Assembly (NCBI RefSeq): GCF_014648475.1
Contig: NZ_BMRE01000026.1
Span: 52,920 to 116,919, forward strand
Reading direction: 5' to 3'
Length of the DNA stretch: 64,000 nucleotides
Source: Lentzea flava
GTDB taxonomy: Bacteria > Actinomycetota > Actinomycetes > Mycobacteriales > Pseudonocardiaceae
The first letter of the stretch is position 1, and every line of letters begins with the position of its first letter. Below the pieces are notes generated by a model, which was given only the letters and a program-made list of their open reading frames with translations, did no database searches and was not told the DNA's origin. Both the position numbers and the translations under genes were made by a program. Shown here piece after piece: positions 35,351 through 44,954 of this stretch.

Positions 35351-36112
35351 TCACCGCTTCAGACGACCAGGATCACCGGCCTCACCACGGCGCACGAGCC
35401 AGGCGTCGGTGATGTGGGTGAACATGGCGTCCGCCGCGCCAGCCGCGTCCTTCGCGGCGATGCGTTCGAGGATGCGCCGATGGCCCGCGTTGGAGGCCTT
35501 GCACAGATCGCGGCTGCTCTTGCCGAGGTAACCGGCCGTGGTGATGGCCTGCGCCTCCAGCGAACGCACGACACCGCGGGCGATGCGGTTGCCCGACGCC
35601 TGCATGATCGTGTCGTGGAAGAGCCGGTCGTGCTCCTCGTAGGCGGGGACGTCGCCGACCAGCTCGTCCATCCGGTCCACGAGCGCGCGCAACCGGTCGA
35701 CCGTGTCCCGGTCGGCGGTGCGCGCCGCCACCTGCGCCATGTCGGACTCCAGCAGCCGCCGCGTCACGACCAGGTCGTCGAGGATCGAGAGGCTCTCGTC
35801 CTCGGCGATCGTGGCGGCGAGCACCAGCTCGTCGAGCATGTTCCACCGCACCTGCGGGTTGACCATCGTGCCGGAGCCCTGGCGCACCTGGACCAAACCC
35901 TTCTCCTGCAGGACTTTCACCGCCTCGCGGATCACCGTCCTGCTCACCGAGAAGGTCTGGCAGAGCACCGGCTCCGGGGGCAGCGTGTCGCCGGCGGGAT
36001 AGGTGCCGCGGACGATGCGCTGCACCAGCTCGGCGGTCACCGCCGACGCGAGGCTCGCCGGCCTCCGCGTCCACCCCGGGCTCGGTTCCTGCTGCCGACC
36101 TGTCGCTGTCAT
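35351..36112 (-). CDS. GntR-family (FadR subfamily) regulator, paralogue of the fucose regulator
   Basis: A 253-residue protein that aligns end to end with the regulator at 6571-7338. They share the same winged-helix recognition segment (SFSVSRTVIREA, then KVLQEKGLVQVRQG with single changes), WNMLDELVL, DDLVVTRRLLESDMAQVAARTAD and the ending DAMFTHITDAWLVRR. It diverges from the beta-helix glycosidase gene across 224 bp that hold the same operator. A probable promoter for this gene is TATAGT (36154-36159 on the other strand) with ATGACG 18 bp upstream, inside the operator. The high similarity suggests recent duplication or exchange and cross-regulation. Confidence 0.92.
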   Translation of the reverse strand: MTATGRQQEPSPGWTRRPASLASAVTAELVQRIVRGTYPAGDTLPPEPVLCQTFSVSRTVIREAVKVLQEKGLVQVRQGSGTMVNPQVRWNMLDELVLAATIAEDESLSILDDLVVTRRLLESDMAQVAARTADRDTVDRLRALVDRMDELVGDVPAYEEHDRLFHDTIMQASGNRIARGVVRSLEAQAITTAGYLGKSSRDLCKASNAGHRRILERIAAKDAAGAADAMFTHITDAWLVRRGEAGDPGRLKR

Positions 36113-36153
36113 CTTCGACTCCGTTGCGCCGCGGCCTGCTGGTCCGGGCTCAC

Positions 36154-36195
36154 ACTATAGGTAACATTGACGTCACACGTCATACGAGTTAGTTT
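36154..36195. promoter_or_regulatory. Divergent promoters with shared GntR operator (copy 2)
   Basis: On the plus strand TTGACG (36167-36172), 17 bp, TAGTTT (36190-36195); the spacer contains ACGTCATACGA exactly as at 7366-7392. On the minus strand TATAGT with ATGACG 18 bp upstream serves the regulator. The remaining 141 bp to the beta-helix start (36196-36336) hold no other clear signal except the ribosome site. Confidence 0.72.
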
Positions 36196-36336
36196 CGCAG
36201 TGGTCCGCACTGCCGGGTGCGAGCGCGATCGCCGTCGGTTGATCCCCGCCACCCCTCCGCTGTGAGTCCACAAAGGACACGAGCTGCCCCCTCCGCCGCC
36301 ACGGGAAGCCGATTTCAGCACCCCTCAGGAGGTCCC

Positions 36337-38715
36337 TTGTCCACGTCCTCGTTCCCTGCTGTGCGACGGCGAATCGCACTCGCCGCCGCCACGGTGGTGG
36401 TCACCGCCGCGATCGCCACGGCTCCCCCGGCGTCCGCCGCCACCACGACCCTGTACGCCTCCCCCACCGGCACCGGCACCTCCTGCACCGCCACCGAACC
36501 GTGTTCGCTGGCGGGCGCACAGGCCGCTGTGCGGTCCCGCACCGGATCGATGTCCGGAGACATCGTCGTCGAGCTCGCCGGCGGGGTGTACCGGCTCTCG
36601 CAGCCGCTGCGGTTCACCGCGGAGGACTCCGGCAAGAACGGCTATCGCGTGCTGTGGCAGGCCGCGGCGGGCGCTCGCCCGGTCATCAGCGGCGCCAAGG
36701 CCGTCACCGGGTGGACGGTCGCCGACTCCGGCAAGAACATATGGCGCGCCGGCGTCGGCACCGGCCTCGACAGCCGCCAGCTCTACGTCGACGGCGTGAT
36801 CGCCACCCGCGCGCGAACGCAGGTGAACCGGTCCGACTTCACCTTCACCGAGTCGGGCCTGCGGTTCTCGAACAGCGCGCTGAGCTACCTGAACAACCTC
36901 GCGAACCAGAACCGCGTCGAGGTGGAGAGCGTCAACTCGTTCACCGACAGGTACTCGCCGGTGCAGAGCATCAGCGGGAACTTCATCACGATGCAGCAAC
37001 CCGCGTGGAACAACAACACGTTCGGCTACGACGCACTCAACAACCCGTTCCGCGCGGGGCCGCTCTACCTGGCGAACGCGTACGAGTTCCTCGACGCGCC
37101 AGGCGAGTGGTACCTCAACCCCGGCACCGGCGTGCTCTACTACATCCCGCGTGCCGGGCAGAACATGAGCAACGTCAGCGTCGAACTGCCGACGTTGCAG
37201 TCGCTCGTCGGCGTCGGCGGCACCTACGACGCGCCCGCGCGCAACATGACGTTCAGCGGCATCACCTTCACCGGCACGTCGTGGCTCGGCCCGAGCAGCA
37301 ACCAGGGCTTCGCCGACCAGCAGACCGGCGCCTACATCGCCGGCAACTGGAACTGGCCGGCCGACCGGCTGAACTCGTGCAGGAGCGGCTGCCCGTTGTT
37401 CGAGGCGGTCAGGCCGCACTGGTTCCAGATGCCCGCCGCCGTGCAGATCTCCGCGGCGTCCGGCATCACCTTCACCGACTCCCGCTTCGTCAACCTCGGG
37501 CAGATGGCGATCGGCATCGGCAACGACGCCAACGCGCACGCCAGCGGCGTCGGCCTGGGCGCGTCCGACATCACGATCACCAAGTCGGAGATCGCCCAGA
37601 ACTCGGCGGGCGGCATCGTGGCCGGCGGTGTGCGCGCCGACGCCCACCACCCGAGCGACCAGCGGATGGTCAACCGGAACATCACGATCAGCTACAACCG
37701 CATCCACGACCTCGGCATCGAGTACCGGGGCAACGTGTCGGTGCTCAGCACCTACGTCAGCACCGCCACGGTGGCGCACAACGAGGTCTACAACATGCCG
37801 TACTCGGGGATGTCCCTCGGTTACGGCTGGGGCTCCAACGACGCGGGCGGCAGCAACCACTACGCCGGCCGCGGCCTGTACAACTACCAGCCCCGGTACT
37901 CGACGCCCACCACGGCGTCGAGCAACAAGCTCCTCAACAACTACGTCCACGACGTGATGCAGCAGATGACCGACGGCGGCTGCATCTACACGCTGGGCTG
38001 GAACCCGAACGCGGAGATCAGCGGCAACTACTGCCTGCGCACCAACGGGTGGTTCGGCCTCTACTTCGACGAGGGCTCCAAGTACTACCGCGCGACCGGC
38101 AACGTCTTCTCCGCCACCGGCACGTGGGCCACCGCGAACTACGGCGGTGGCGAGAACATGGGCAACTGGACGGTCACCAACAACTGGTCGACCAACGGCA
38201 GCACCAACATCACCAACGGAGACCGGGGCAACGTCGTCAGCGGCAACGTCGTGGTCTCCAACGGCAACTGGCCGGCAGGAGCCCAGGCCGTGATGGCGAA
38301 CGCCGGACCGGGCGGCAGCAGTGGCGGTGGCAGGGAGAACGTCACCGTCGTCGGCACCCAGTCCGGCCGCTGCCTCGACGTGGCCAACACGAACAACAAC
38401 ACCCAGGCGAGGCTCTGGGACTGCACCGGTTCGGCGAACCAGCGCTGGAACCACACCGCTGCCAAGCAGCTCACGGTCGGCGGCAAGTGCCTCGACGCCT
38501 CCGGGCAGGGCACCAGCAACGGCACGGCGGCGATCCTCTGGGACTGCCACGGCGGCCTGAACCAGCAGTGGAACGTGGGCGCCGACGGCAGCATCACCGG
38601 AGCGCAGTCCGGGCTGTGTCTCGACGCCAGCGGCAACGGGACCGCGAACGGCACGCTGGTCCAGCTCTGGACGTGCCACGGCGGGACGAACCAGCAGTGG
38701 AGCCTGCGCGGCTGA
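36337..38715 (+). CDS. Secreted right-handed beta-helix glycosidase (GH141-like) with ricin-type lectin domain
   Basis: A 792-residue secreted protein. The TTG start at 36337 is chosen for its AGGAGG site 4 bp upstream and because it opens directly into a Sec signal (VRRRIALAAATVVVTAAIATAPPASA). The main part is a right-handed parallel beta-helix with the GH141/related layout (YRLSQPLRFTAEDSGKNG, RQLYVDGVIATRAR, EWYLNPGTGVLYYIPRAG, repeated NITISYNRIHDLGI-type turns). A ricin trefoil covers about 665-792 with NQRWNH, NQQWNV, NQQWSL. GH141 contains alpha-L-fucosidase and xylanase; the operator shared with the fucose operon favours a fucose-releasing role. Other beta-helix glycosidase families remain possible. 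Confidence 0.75.
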   Translation: MSTSSFPAVRRRIALAAATVVVTAAIATAPPASAATTTLYASPTGTGTSCTATEPCSLAGAQAAVRSRTGSMSGDIVVELAGGVYRLSQPLRFTAEDSGKNGYRVLWQAAAGARPVISGAKAVTGWTVADSGKNIWRAGVGTGLDSRQLYVDGVIATRARTQVNRSDFTFTESGLRFSNSALSYLNNLANQNRVEVESVNSFTDRYSPVQSISGNFITMQQPAWNNNTFGYDALNNPFRAGPLYLANAYEFLDAPGEWYLNPGTGVLYYIPRAGQNMSNVSVELPTLQSLVGVGGTYDAPARNMTFSGITFTGTSWLGPSSNQGFADQQTGAYIAGNWNWPADRLNSCRSGCPLFEAVRPHWFQMPAAVQISAASGITFTDSRFVNLGQMAIGIGNDANAHASGVGLGASDITITKSEIAQNSAGGIVAGGVRADAHHPSDQRMVNRNITISYNRIHDLGIEYRGNVSVLSTYVSTATVAHNEVYNMPYSGMSLGYGWGSNDAGGSNHYAGRGLYNYQPRYSTPTTASSNKLLNNYVHDVMQQMTDGGCIYTLGWNPNAEISGNYCLRTNGWFGLYFDEGSKYYRATGNVFSATGTWATANYGGGENMGNWTVTNNWSTNGSTNITNGDRGNVVSGNVVVSNGNWPAGAQAVMANAGPGGSSGGGRENVTVVGTQSGRCLDVANTNNNTQARLWDCTGSANQRWNHTAAKQLTVGGKCLDASGQGTSNGTAAILWDCHGGLNQQWNVGADGSITGAQSGLCLDASGNGTANGTLVQLWTCHGGTNQQWSLRG

Positions 38716-38728
38716 CCGTCCACACACG

Positions 38729-38762
38729 ACGGTTCCCCGTCCCGGCCGGGACGGGGAACCGT
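38729..38762. terminator. Bidirectional terminator, perfect 34-base palindrome
   Basis: Arms of 17 bases (ACGGTTCCCCGTCCCGG and its complement) meet without a loop at 38745/38746, followed by TTTTC on the plus strand. It lies in the 66 bp between the convergent beta-helix and GH6 genes. Confidence 0.85.
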
Positions 38763-38781
38763 TTTCTCGTCGCGAAAGCCG

Positions 38782-40170
38782 TCAGGAGCAGGCGGTGCCG
38801 TTGAGCGACGCCGACGAGAACGGCGGCGCCGACCCGCTGTAGTTCGCGTTGTACCCGATGCTTACCTGGCCACCGGTCGGGATCGAACCGTTGTAGGACG
38901 CGTTGACGACGCTGACCACGTCACCGGTGTCGGTCCACGTCCCGTTCCAGCCCTGCGTGACGGTGACGCCCGGGGCCGAGAACTTGAAGGTCCAGCCGTT
39001 GACCGCCGCCCCGCGGTTCTCGATCACGATCTCCGCGCTGTAGCCGCCCTGCCACTGGCTGGTCACGCGATGAGTCGCCCGGCAGCCACTTCCGGGGTTG
39101 CCGCCCGAGGTCGTGGTCGTGGTGGTGGTCGTGGTGGTCGGCCCTGCCGCCATCGCCAGTTCGTAGGCCCGTTGCGGGACGAACTGACCGGCCGGCGCGA
39201 TGCAGCCGTCGGCCTCGCCGGGCAGCTTGACCCACAGGAACGCGTCGATCCTCGAGTCACCGGTGTTCACCGTGCTCGGGGTGCCGATCGCGCGTCCTGG
39301 CGGGTCGCACCACTCGGTGCCCTGCGGGCCGTTGCCGTTGCGGCTGGTGTCCACCACGGCCTTGAGGCGGCTGTCCCCAACGGCGTTGAGCACGTTCTTG
39401 GCGTAGTTCACCTCGTCGGAGGTCCAGCGGTAGTTCGACACGTTCGTCGAAATGCCGTCGGCGCTGTTCGACACGTCCGCGCCGCGCAACCTGTTCGCGG
39501 CCTCCGACGGGTTCAGCCACGCGGAGTTCCCGATGTCGAAGTACACCTTGGCCCGCGAGGAACCGGACTTCAGCTTCTTGCCCGCGTAGGCCATGGACGC
39601 CTTGGTCTGGTTCTGCTGGTCCGCGGTCTGGCAGTTGCTCATGATCGGCAGGACGTCCGGTTCGAGCACGATCGTCGCGGCACGCCCGGCGAGTCCGGCC
39701 GCCACCTCGTCCACCCACGCCCGGTACGCCGCGTGGGACGGCGCCCCGCCACCGCTCGCGCCACCGCAGTCGCGGTTGGGGATGTTGTAGACCACCAGGA
39801 TCGGGATCTTCCCGGCCGAGGCGGCCGCGCCGACGAACGAACTGACCTCCGAGCGGACCGACGAGGTGTTGGTGGTCGTGTACCACCGCGCCTGCGGCAC
39901 CGAGGCGATGCGGTCGCGGATGACCGGAGCCCGCGAGTCACCGGGGTTGGCGGCCACCCATCTGGCGCTCGAGCTCGCCGGGTCGACGTAGAACGCCGAC
40001 TCGGCGGCACTGACCGAGGTTCCTCCGCTGAGGGTCAGGGCGACGGTGCCGGCGACGAGCACGCCCACGGCCGCGCAGGCGCCCAGCGCGGGCTTCCACC
40101 GTGTCGTGCTGCCGCTCGTCGAAACGCCCGGTGAGTGGTGCGGCCGGGACGAGGGATCGCTTGCGCTCAT
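38782..40170 (-). CDS. GH6 endoglucanase with C-terminal CBM2
   Basis: A 462-residue secreted cellulase. An unusually long polar N-region (about 28 residues) precedes the signal core WKPALGACAAVGVLVAGTVALTL. The GH6 domain (about 60-340) carries VVYNIPNRDCGGASGGG, the catalytic Asp in IVLEPDVLPIMSNC, VVDTSRNGNGP and AFLWVKLPGEADGC. Its compact size without the long tunnel loops of GH6 exoglucanases points to an endoglucanase. A poly-Thr linker leads to CBM2 (about 360-462). The ATG at 40170 has GAGG 6 bp upstream, and a TGAGAGCGCTCTCA palindrome lies 41 bp further up. Confidence 0.93.
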   Translation of the reverse strand: MSASDPSSRPHHSPGVSTSGSTTRWKPALGACAAVGVLVAGTVALTLSGGTSVSAAESAFYVDPASSSARWVAANPGDSRAPVIRDRIASVPQARWYTTTNTSSVRSEVSSFVGAAASAGKIPILVVYNIPNRDCGGASGGGAPSHAAYRAWVDEVAAGLAGRAATIVLEPDVLPIMSNCQTADQQNQTKASMAYAGKKLKSGSSRAKVYFDIGNSAWLNPSEAANRLRGADVSNSADGISTNVSNYRWTSDEVNYAKNVLNAVGDSRLKAVVDTSRNGNGPQGTEWCDPPGRAIGTPSTVNTGDSRIDAFLWVKLPGEADGCIAPAGQFVPQRAYELAMAAGPTTTTTTTTTTSGGNPGSGCRATHRVTSQWQGGYSAEIVIENRGAAVNGWTFKFSAPGVTVTQGWNGTWTDTGDVVSVVNASYNGSIPTGGQVSIGYNANYSGSAPPFSSASLNGTACS

Positions 40171-40210
40171 TCATGTCCTCGCAGCGTCGTTGCTGGTGCG
40201 GTAAGGGGTG

Positions 40211-40224
40211 TGAGAGCGCTCTCA
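40211..40224. promoter_or_regulatory. CebR-like operator TGAGAGCGCTCTCA
   Basis: A perfect 14-base palindrome differing from the CebR box at one symmetric position pair. It lies 41 bp upstream of the GH6 start. The 584 bp divergent region 40171-40754 holds this site and the two below, and I see no gene in it. Confidence 0.75.
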
Positions 40225-40303
40225 TGAATGGCGGCAAGCATCCGCCTGTGAGAGCGGGTTCGACTCGGGGTCAACGTAGCCAGGGCTCCACAGGCCGTCA
40301 AAT

Positions 40304-40330
40304 GCTAAAAATGTTAGCGCTAACTTTAGC
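40304..40330. promoter_or_regulatory. LacI-type operator (GCTAA element, copy 2)
   Basis: GCTAAAAATGTTAGCGCTAA followed by CTTTAGC. It contains the perfect palindrome GTTAGCGCTAAC at 40313-40324, nested between outer GCTAA/TTAGC arms. It matches 34045-34070 apart from a one-base insertion and one change, and sits between divergent GH6 and GH10 genes. Confidence 0.72.
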
Positions 40331-40387
40331 AATATCCATCCGAGTTGGGCTCCAGGACAGGTGGTCCAGGCCATTTTTCGTGCAGAT

Positions 40388-40401
40388 TGGGAGCGCTCCC
40401 T
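40388..40401. promoter_or_regulatory. CebR-type operator TGGGAGCGCTCCCt (13/14)
   Basis: One base off the perfect box. It lies 354 bp before the GH10 start and closer to the GCTAA element, so the GH6/GH10 region may respond to two regulators. Confidence 0.75.
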
Positions 40402-40754
40402 TCTTTTCGTACTCCATTCGGCTCAATCTGCCCGCAAAAATGGCAACGCCTTCTTGTGAGCGCGAACACGGAGCTGCCACACTCCTGCACGGCGTGCCCC
40501 ACGCGGCCCCTCTACAACGCTCACCCGCACGTGAGTGAAGGGAGACGGCAGTGAACAGTTCTGGTTGGTACCGAAGACGTTCCGGCCACGAGGCCAGCAC
40601 GCCACCGCGCCGCGGGTGACGGCGCTCAGCACCTTCGCGATTCCGCGCACACCGAGACTCCCGGCACCGCCGCACCGGATCTCACCCCGTGCGCGGGGAT
40701 CGTCCTCCCTGCCCATCACGCCCGCATTCCGGGCGAGTTTTCGAAAGTTGGAAG

Positions 40755-42131
40755 ATGAAACTGACATCGAGGTCAGTGTCACTTGTCCCGATCGTGTCGA
40801 CTGTCGCGGCGGCGGCACTCGGCGCAACCCTGATCATGGCCGGCAGCGCGAACGCCGCGACCACTCTCGGAGCGGCGGCGCAGCAGAGCGGCCGCTACTT
40901 CGGCACGGCGGTGGCCGCGGGCCGGATGGGTGACTCGACCTACATCGGGATCCTGAACCGCGAGTTCGACATGGTCACGGCCGAGAACGAGATGAAGATC
41001 GACGCGACCGAGCCGAGCCAGGGCCGGTTCACCTACGGCAACGCGGACCGGATCGTGAACCACGCGCGCAGCCAGGGCAAGCGGGTGCGTGGCCACACGC
41101 TGGCGTGGCACTCGCAGCAGCCCGGCTGGATGCAGAGCATGTCCGGCAGCGCGTTGCGCAACGCGATGCTCAACCACATCACACAGGTCGCGACGTACTA
41201 CCGCGGCAAGATCTACGCCTGGGACGTGGTGAACGAGGCCTTCGCCGACGGCAGCAGCGGCGCACGGCGCGACTCGAACCTCCAGCGCACCGGCAACGAC
41301 TGGATCGAGGCCGCGTTCCGCGCCGCCCGCGCCGCCGATCCCGGCGCGAAGCTCTGCTACAACGACTACAACACCGACGACTGGTCGCACGCCAAGACCC
41401 AGGCCGTGTACCGGATGGTGCAGGACTTCAAGGCCCGCGGCGTCCCGATCGACTGCGTCGGCTTCCAGTCGCACTTCAACCCGCAGAGCCCGGTGCCGTC
41501 GAACTACCAGACGACCCTGCAGAACTTCGCCAACCTCGGCGTCGACGTGCAGATCACCGAGCTGGACATCGAGGGTTCCGGCTCCGCCCAGGCAGCCAAC
41601 TACGAGCGCGTGACGCGTGCCTGCCTCGCCGTGACCCGGTGCGCCGGCATCACCGTGTGGGGCATCCGCGACAGCGACTCGTGGCGTGCTTCCGGCACTC
41701 CGCTGCTGTTCGACAGCAGCGGAAACAAGAAGGCCGCCTACACGTCGGTGCTGAACGCCCTGAACGCGGCCGGCCCCGGTCCCACGACGACAACGACGAC
41801 GACCACGACCACCACGACCACGACGTCCAACAACCCCGGTCCCGGTGACTGCACCGCCACGGTGTCGTTGAACCAGTGGGCAGAGGGCTTCGTCGCCACG
41901 GTCAAGGTCACCGCCGGATCCTCAGCCCTGAACGGCTGGCGGGTCACGACGACTCTGTCGAACGGCACGGTCACGAACTCGTGGAGCGCCAACCGCAGCG
42001 GCAACAGCGGAACCGTCAACTGGACCAATGTGGACTACAACGCCTCCGTGCCCGCTGGAGGGTCCACCGAGTTCGGCTTCCAGGGCACCGGCAGCGGATC
42101 GGGGCTCAACCCGACCTGCGCCGCGAGCTGA
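40755..42131 (+). CDS. GH10 endo-1,4-beta-xylanase with C-terminal CBM2
   Basis: A 458-residue secreted xylanase: signal 1-34, GH10 barrel (about 36-340), a 14-residue poly-Thr linker and a CBM2 (about 365-458). The acid/base is E161 in AWDVVNEAF and the nucleophile E269 in QITELDIEG; HTLAWHSQQPGWM and GFQSHFN are family substrate-binding segments. The CBM2 lacks the usual first half Trp pattern (CTATVSLNQWAEGF), so it is a divergent module. I chose the ATG at 40755, directly before the basic-hydrophobic signal, with GGAAG upstream. It heads a long plus-strand run of xylan and side-chain enzymes. Confidence 0.95.
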   Translation: MKLTSRSVSLVPIVSTVAAAALGATLIMAGSANAATTLGAAAQQSGRYFGTAVAAGRMGDSTYIGILNREFDMVTAENEMKIDATEPSQGRFTYGNADRIVNHARSQGKRVRGHTLAWHSQQPGWMQSMSGSALRNAMLNHITQVATYYRGKIYAWDVVNEAFADGSSGARRDSNLQRTGNDWIEAAFRAARAADPGAKLCYNDYNTDDWSHAKTQAVYRMVQDFKARGVPIDCVGFQSHFNPQSPVPSNYQTTLQNFANLGVDVQITELDIEGSGSAQAANYERVTRACLAVTRCAGITVWGIRDSDSWRASGTPLLFDSSGNKKAAYTSVLNALNAAGPGPTTTTTTTTTTTTTTSNNPGPGDCTATVSLNQWAEGFVATVKVTAGSSALNGWRVTTTLSNGTVTNSWSANRSGNSGTVNWTNVDYNASVPAGGSTEFGFQGTGSGSGLNPTCAAS

Positions 42132-42160
42132 CCTTCCGCAGCACACCACCCTCCAGGGAC

Positions 42161-42190
42161 CCGCGGACCGGGCCGAACCCCGGTCCGCGG
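42161..42190. terminator. Hairpin between GH10 and GH43-CBM6 genes
   Basis: Arms CCGCGGACCGGG (42161-42172) and CCCGGTCCGCGG (42179-42190) with a 6-base loop and no T-run. It lies 29 bp after the xylanase stop; it may be a terminator, attenuator or 3'-end stabiliser before the next gene. Confidence 0.6.
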
Positions 42191-42215
42191 AGCCTCCCTG
42201 CCCTCGCAGGAGACG

Positions 42216-43585
42216 ATGATGCCCACGAAACGAAGGCTCTGGACGACCATCGCCGCGGTGGCGGGCCTCGTCCTGACGGTGATCGCCCCGGCGAGGGCGG
42301 ACAACCCGATCGTGCAACACATCTACACCGCGGACCCGGCGCCGCTGGTCCACAACGGACGGGTCTACCTCTACACAGGACACGACGAGGACAACTCCAC
42401 CTGGTTCACCATGAAGGAGTGGCGGGTCTGGTCGTCCGCCGACATGGTCAACTGGACCGACCACGGCTCGCCGATGAGCCTCGCCACCTTCAGCTGGGCC
42501 AAGCAGGACGCGTGGGCAGGGCAGGCGATCGAGCGCAACGGCAAGTTCTACTGGTACGTCCCCGTCGTCACGAAGGCCACCGGACGCCCGGCCATCGGTG
42601 TCGGCGTCGCCGACAGCCCGACCGGCCCGTTCCGCGACGCCCTCGGCCGACCCCTGGTGGAGAACGGTGAGATCGACCCCACGGTCATGATCGACGACAC
42701 CGGTCAGGCCTACCTGTACTGGGGCAACCCGAACCTCTCGTACGTCCGCCTCAACACCGACATGATCTCCTACTCCGGCGGCATCAACCGGATTCCGCTC
42801 ACCACCGCGGGGTTCGGCACCCGCACCGGCGACCCCAACCGGCCCACGCTGTACGAGGAAGGGCCCTGGGTCTACAAGCGCAACGGCCTGTACTACAACG
42901 TCTTCGCCGCCAAGTGCTGCTCGGAGTTCATCGCCTACTCCACGGCTCCCGGCCCCACCGGCCCGTGGACCTACCGCGGCACCGTGATGCCCACGCAGGG
43001 CAGCAGCTTCACCAACCACGCCGGCATCATCGACTTCAAGGGCAGCTCGTACTTCTTCTACCACAACGGCGCGCTGCCCGGCGGTGGCGGCTTCACCCGG
43101 TCCGTCGCGGTCGAGAAGTTCAGCTACCACGCCGACGGCACGATTCCGCAGATCAACATGACCACGGCGGGCCCACCTGCCGCCGACACGCTCAACCCCT
43201 ACGTGCGCCAGGAAGCCGAGACGATCGCGTGGGGCAGCGGCATCGAGACCGAGCCCTCCAGCGAAGGCGGGATGAACGTCGGCTACATCAACAACGGCGA
43301 CTACATCAAGCTGAAGAACGTCGCTTTCGGTTCCGGCGCAACGACCTTCACCGCACGTGTGGCGTCCACCGTCGCGGGCAGCTCGGTCGAGGTGCGCTCG
43401 GAGGGTCCGAACGGCCCGCTCGCCGGTCGCTGCACCGTGCCCAACACCGGCGGCTGGCAGTCCTGGACCACGGTCTCGTGCCCGGTCAGCGGGCTGACCG
43501 GCACGCGTGACCTCTACCTGCGATTCGCCGGTGGCAGCAACTACCTGCTCAACTTCAACTGGTGGCAGTTCACGGGGGCCGCGTC

Positions 43586-43589
<4 letters not shown>
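42216..43589 (+). CDS. GH43 with C-terminal CBM6 (arabinoxylan-acting type)
   Basis: A 457-residue secreted enzyme. The signal ends near ARADN (about 1-29). The GH43 propeller covers about 30-320, with D in YTADPAPLVHNGRVYLYTGHDED, D in GEIDPTVMIDDTGQAYLYWG and E in LYEEGPWVYKRNGLYYNVFA. The C-terminal 125 residues are a CBM6 (RQEAETIAWGSGIETE, NVGYINNGDYIKLKNVAFG). This architecture is common in arabinoxylan arabinofuranohydrolases. The stop overlaps the next start as ATGA. Confidence 0.92.
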
Positions 43590-44929
<1,340 letters not shown>

Positions 44930-44954
44930 CCGTCACAACCATTGGAGGAACAGC

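Noticed and set aside
40298..40827. Small frames in the GH6/GH10 divergent region
   Set aside because: They overlap the operators, lack ribosome sites and homology, and exist on both strands at once.
41780..41830. Short triplet repeats considered as a possible CRISPR or minisatellite
   Set aside because: The repeats encode the in-frame Thr linker of the xylanase; there are no spacers or palindromic repeat units, and no array is found anywhere in the window.
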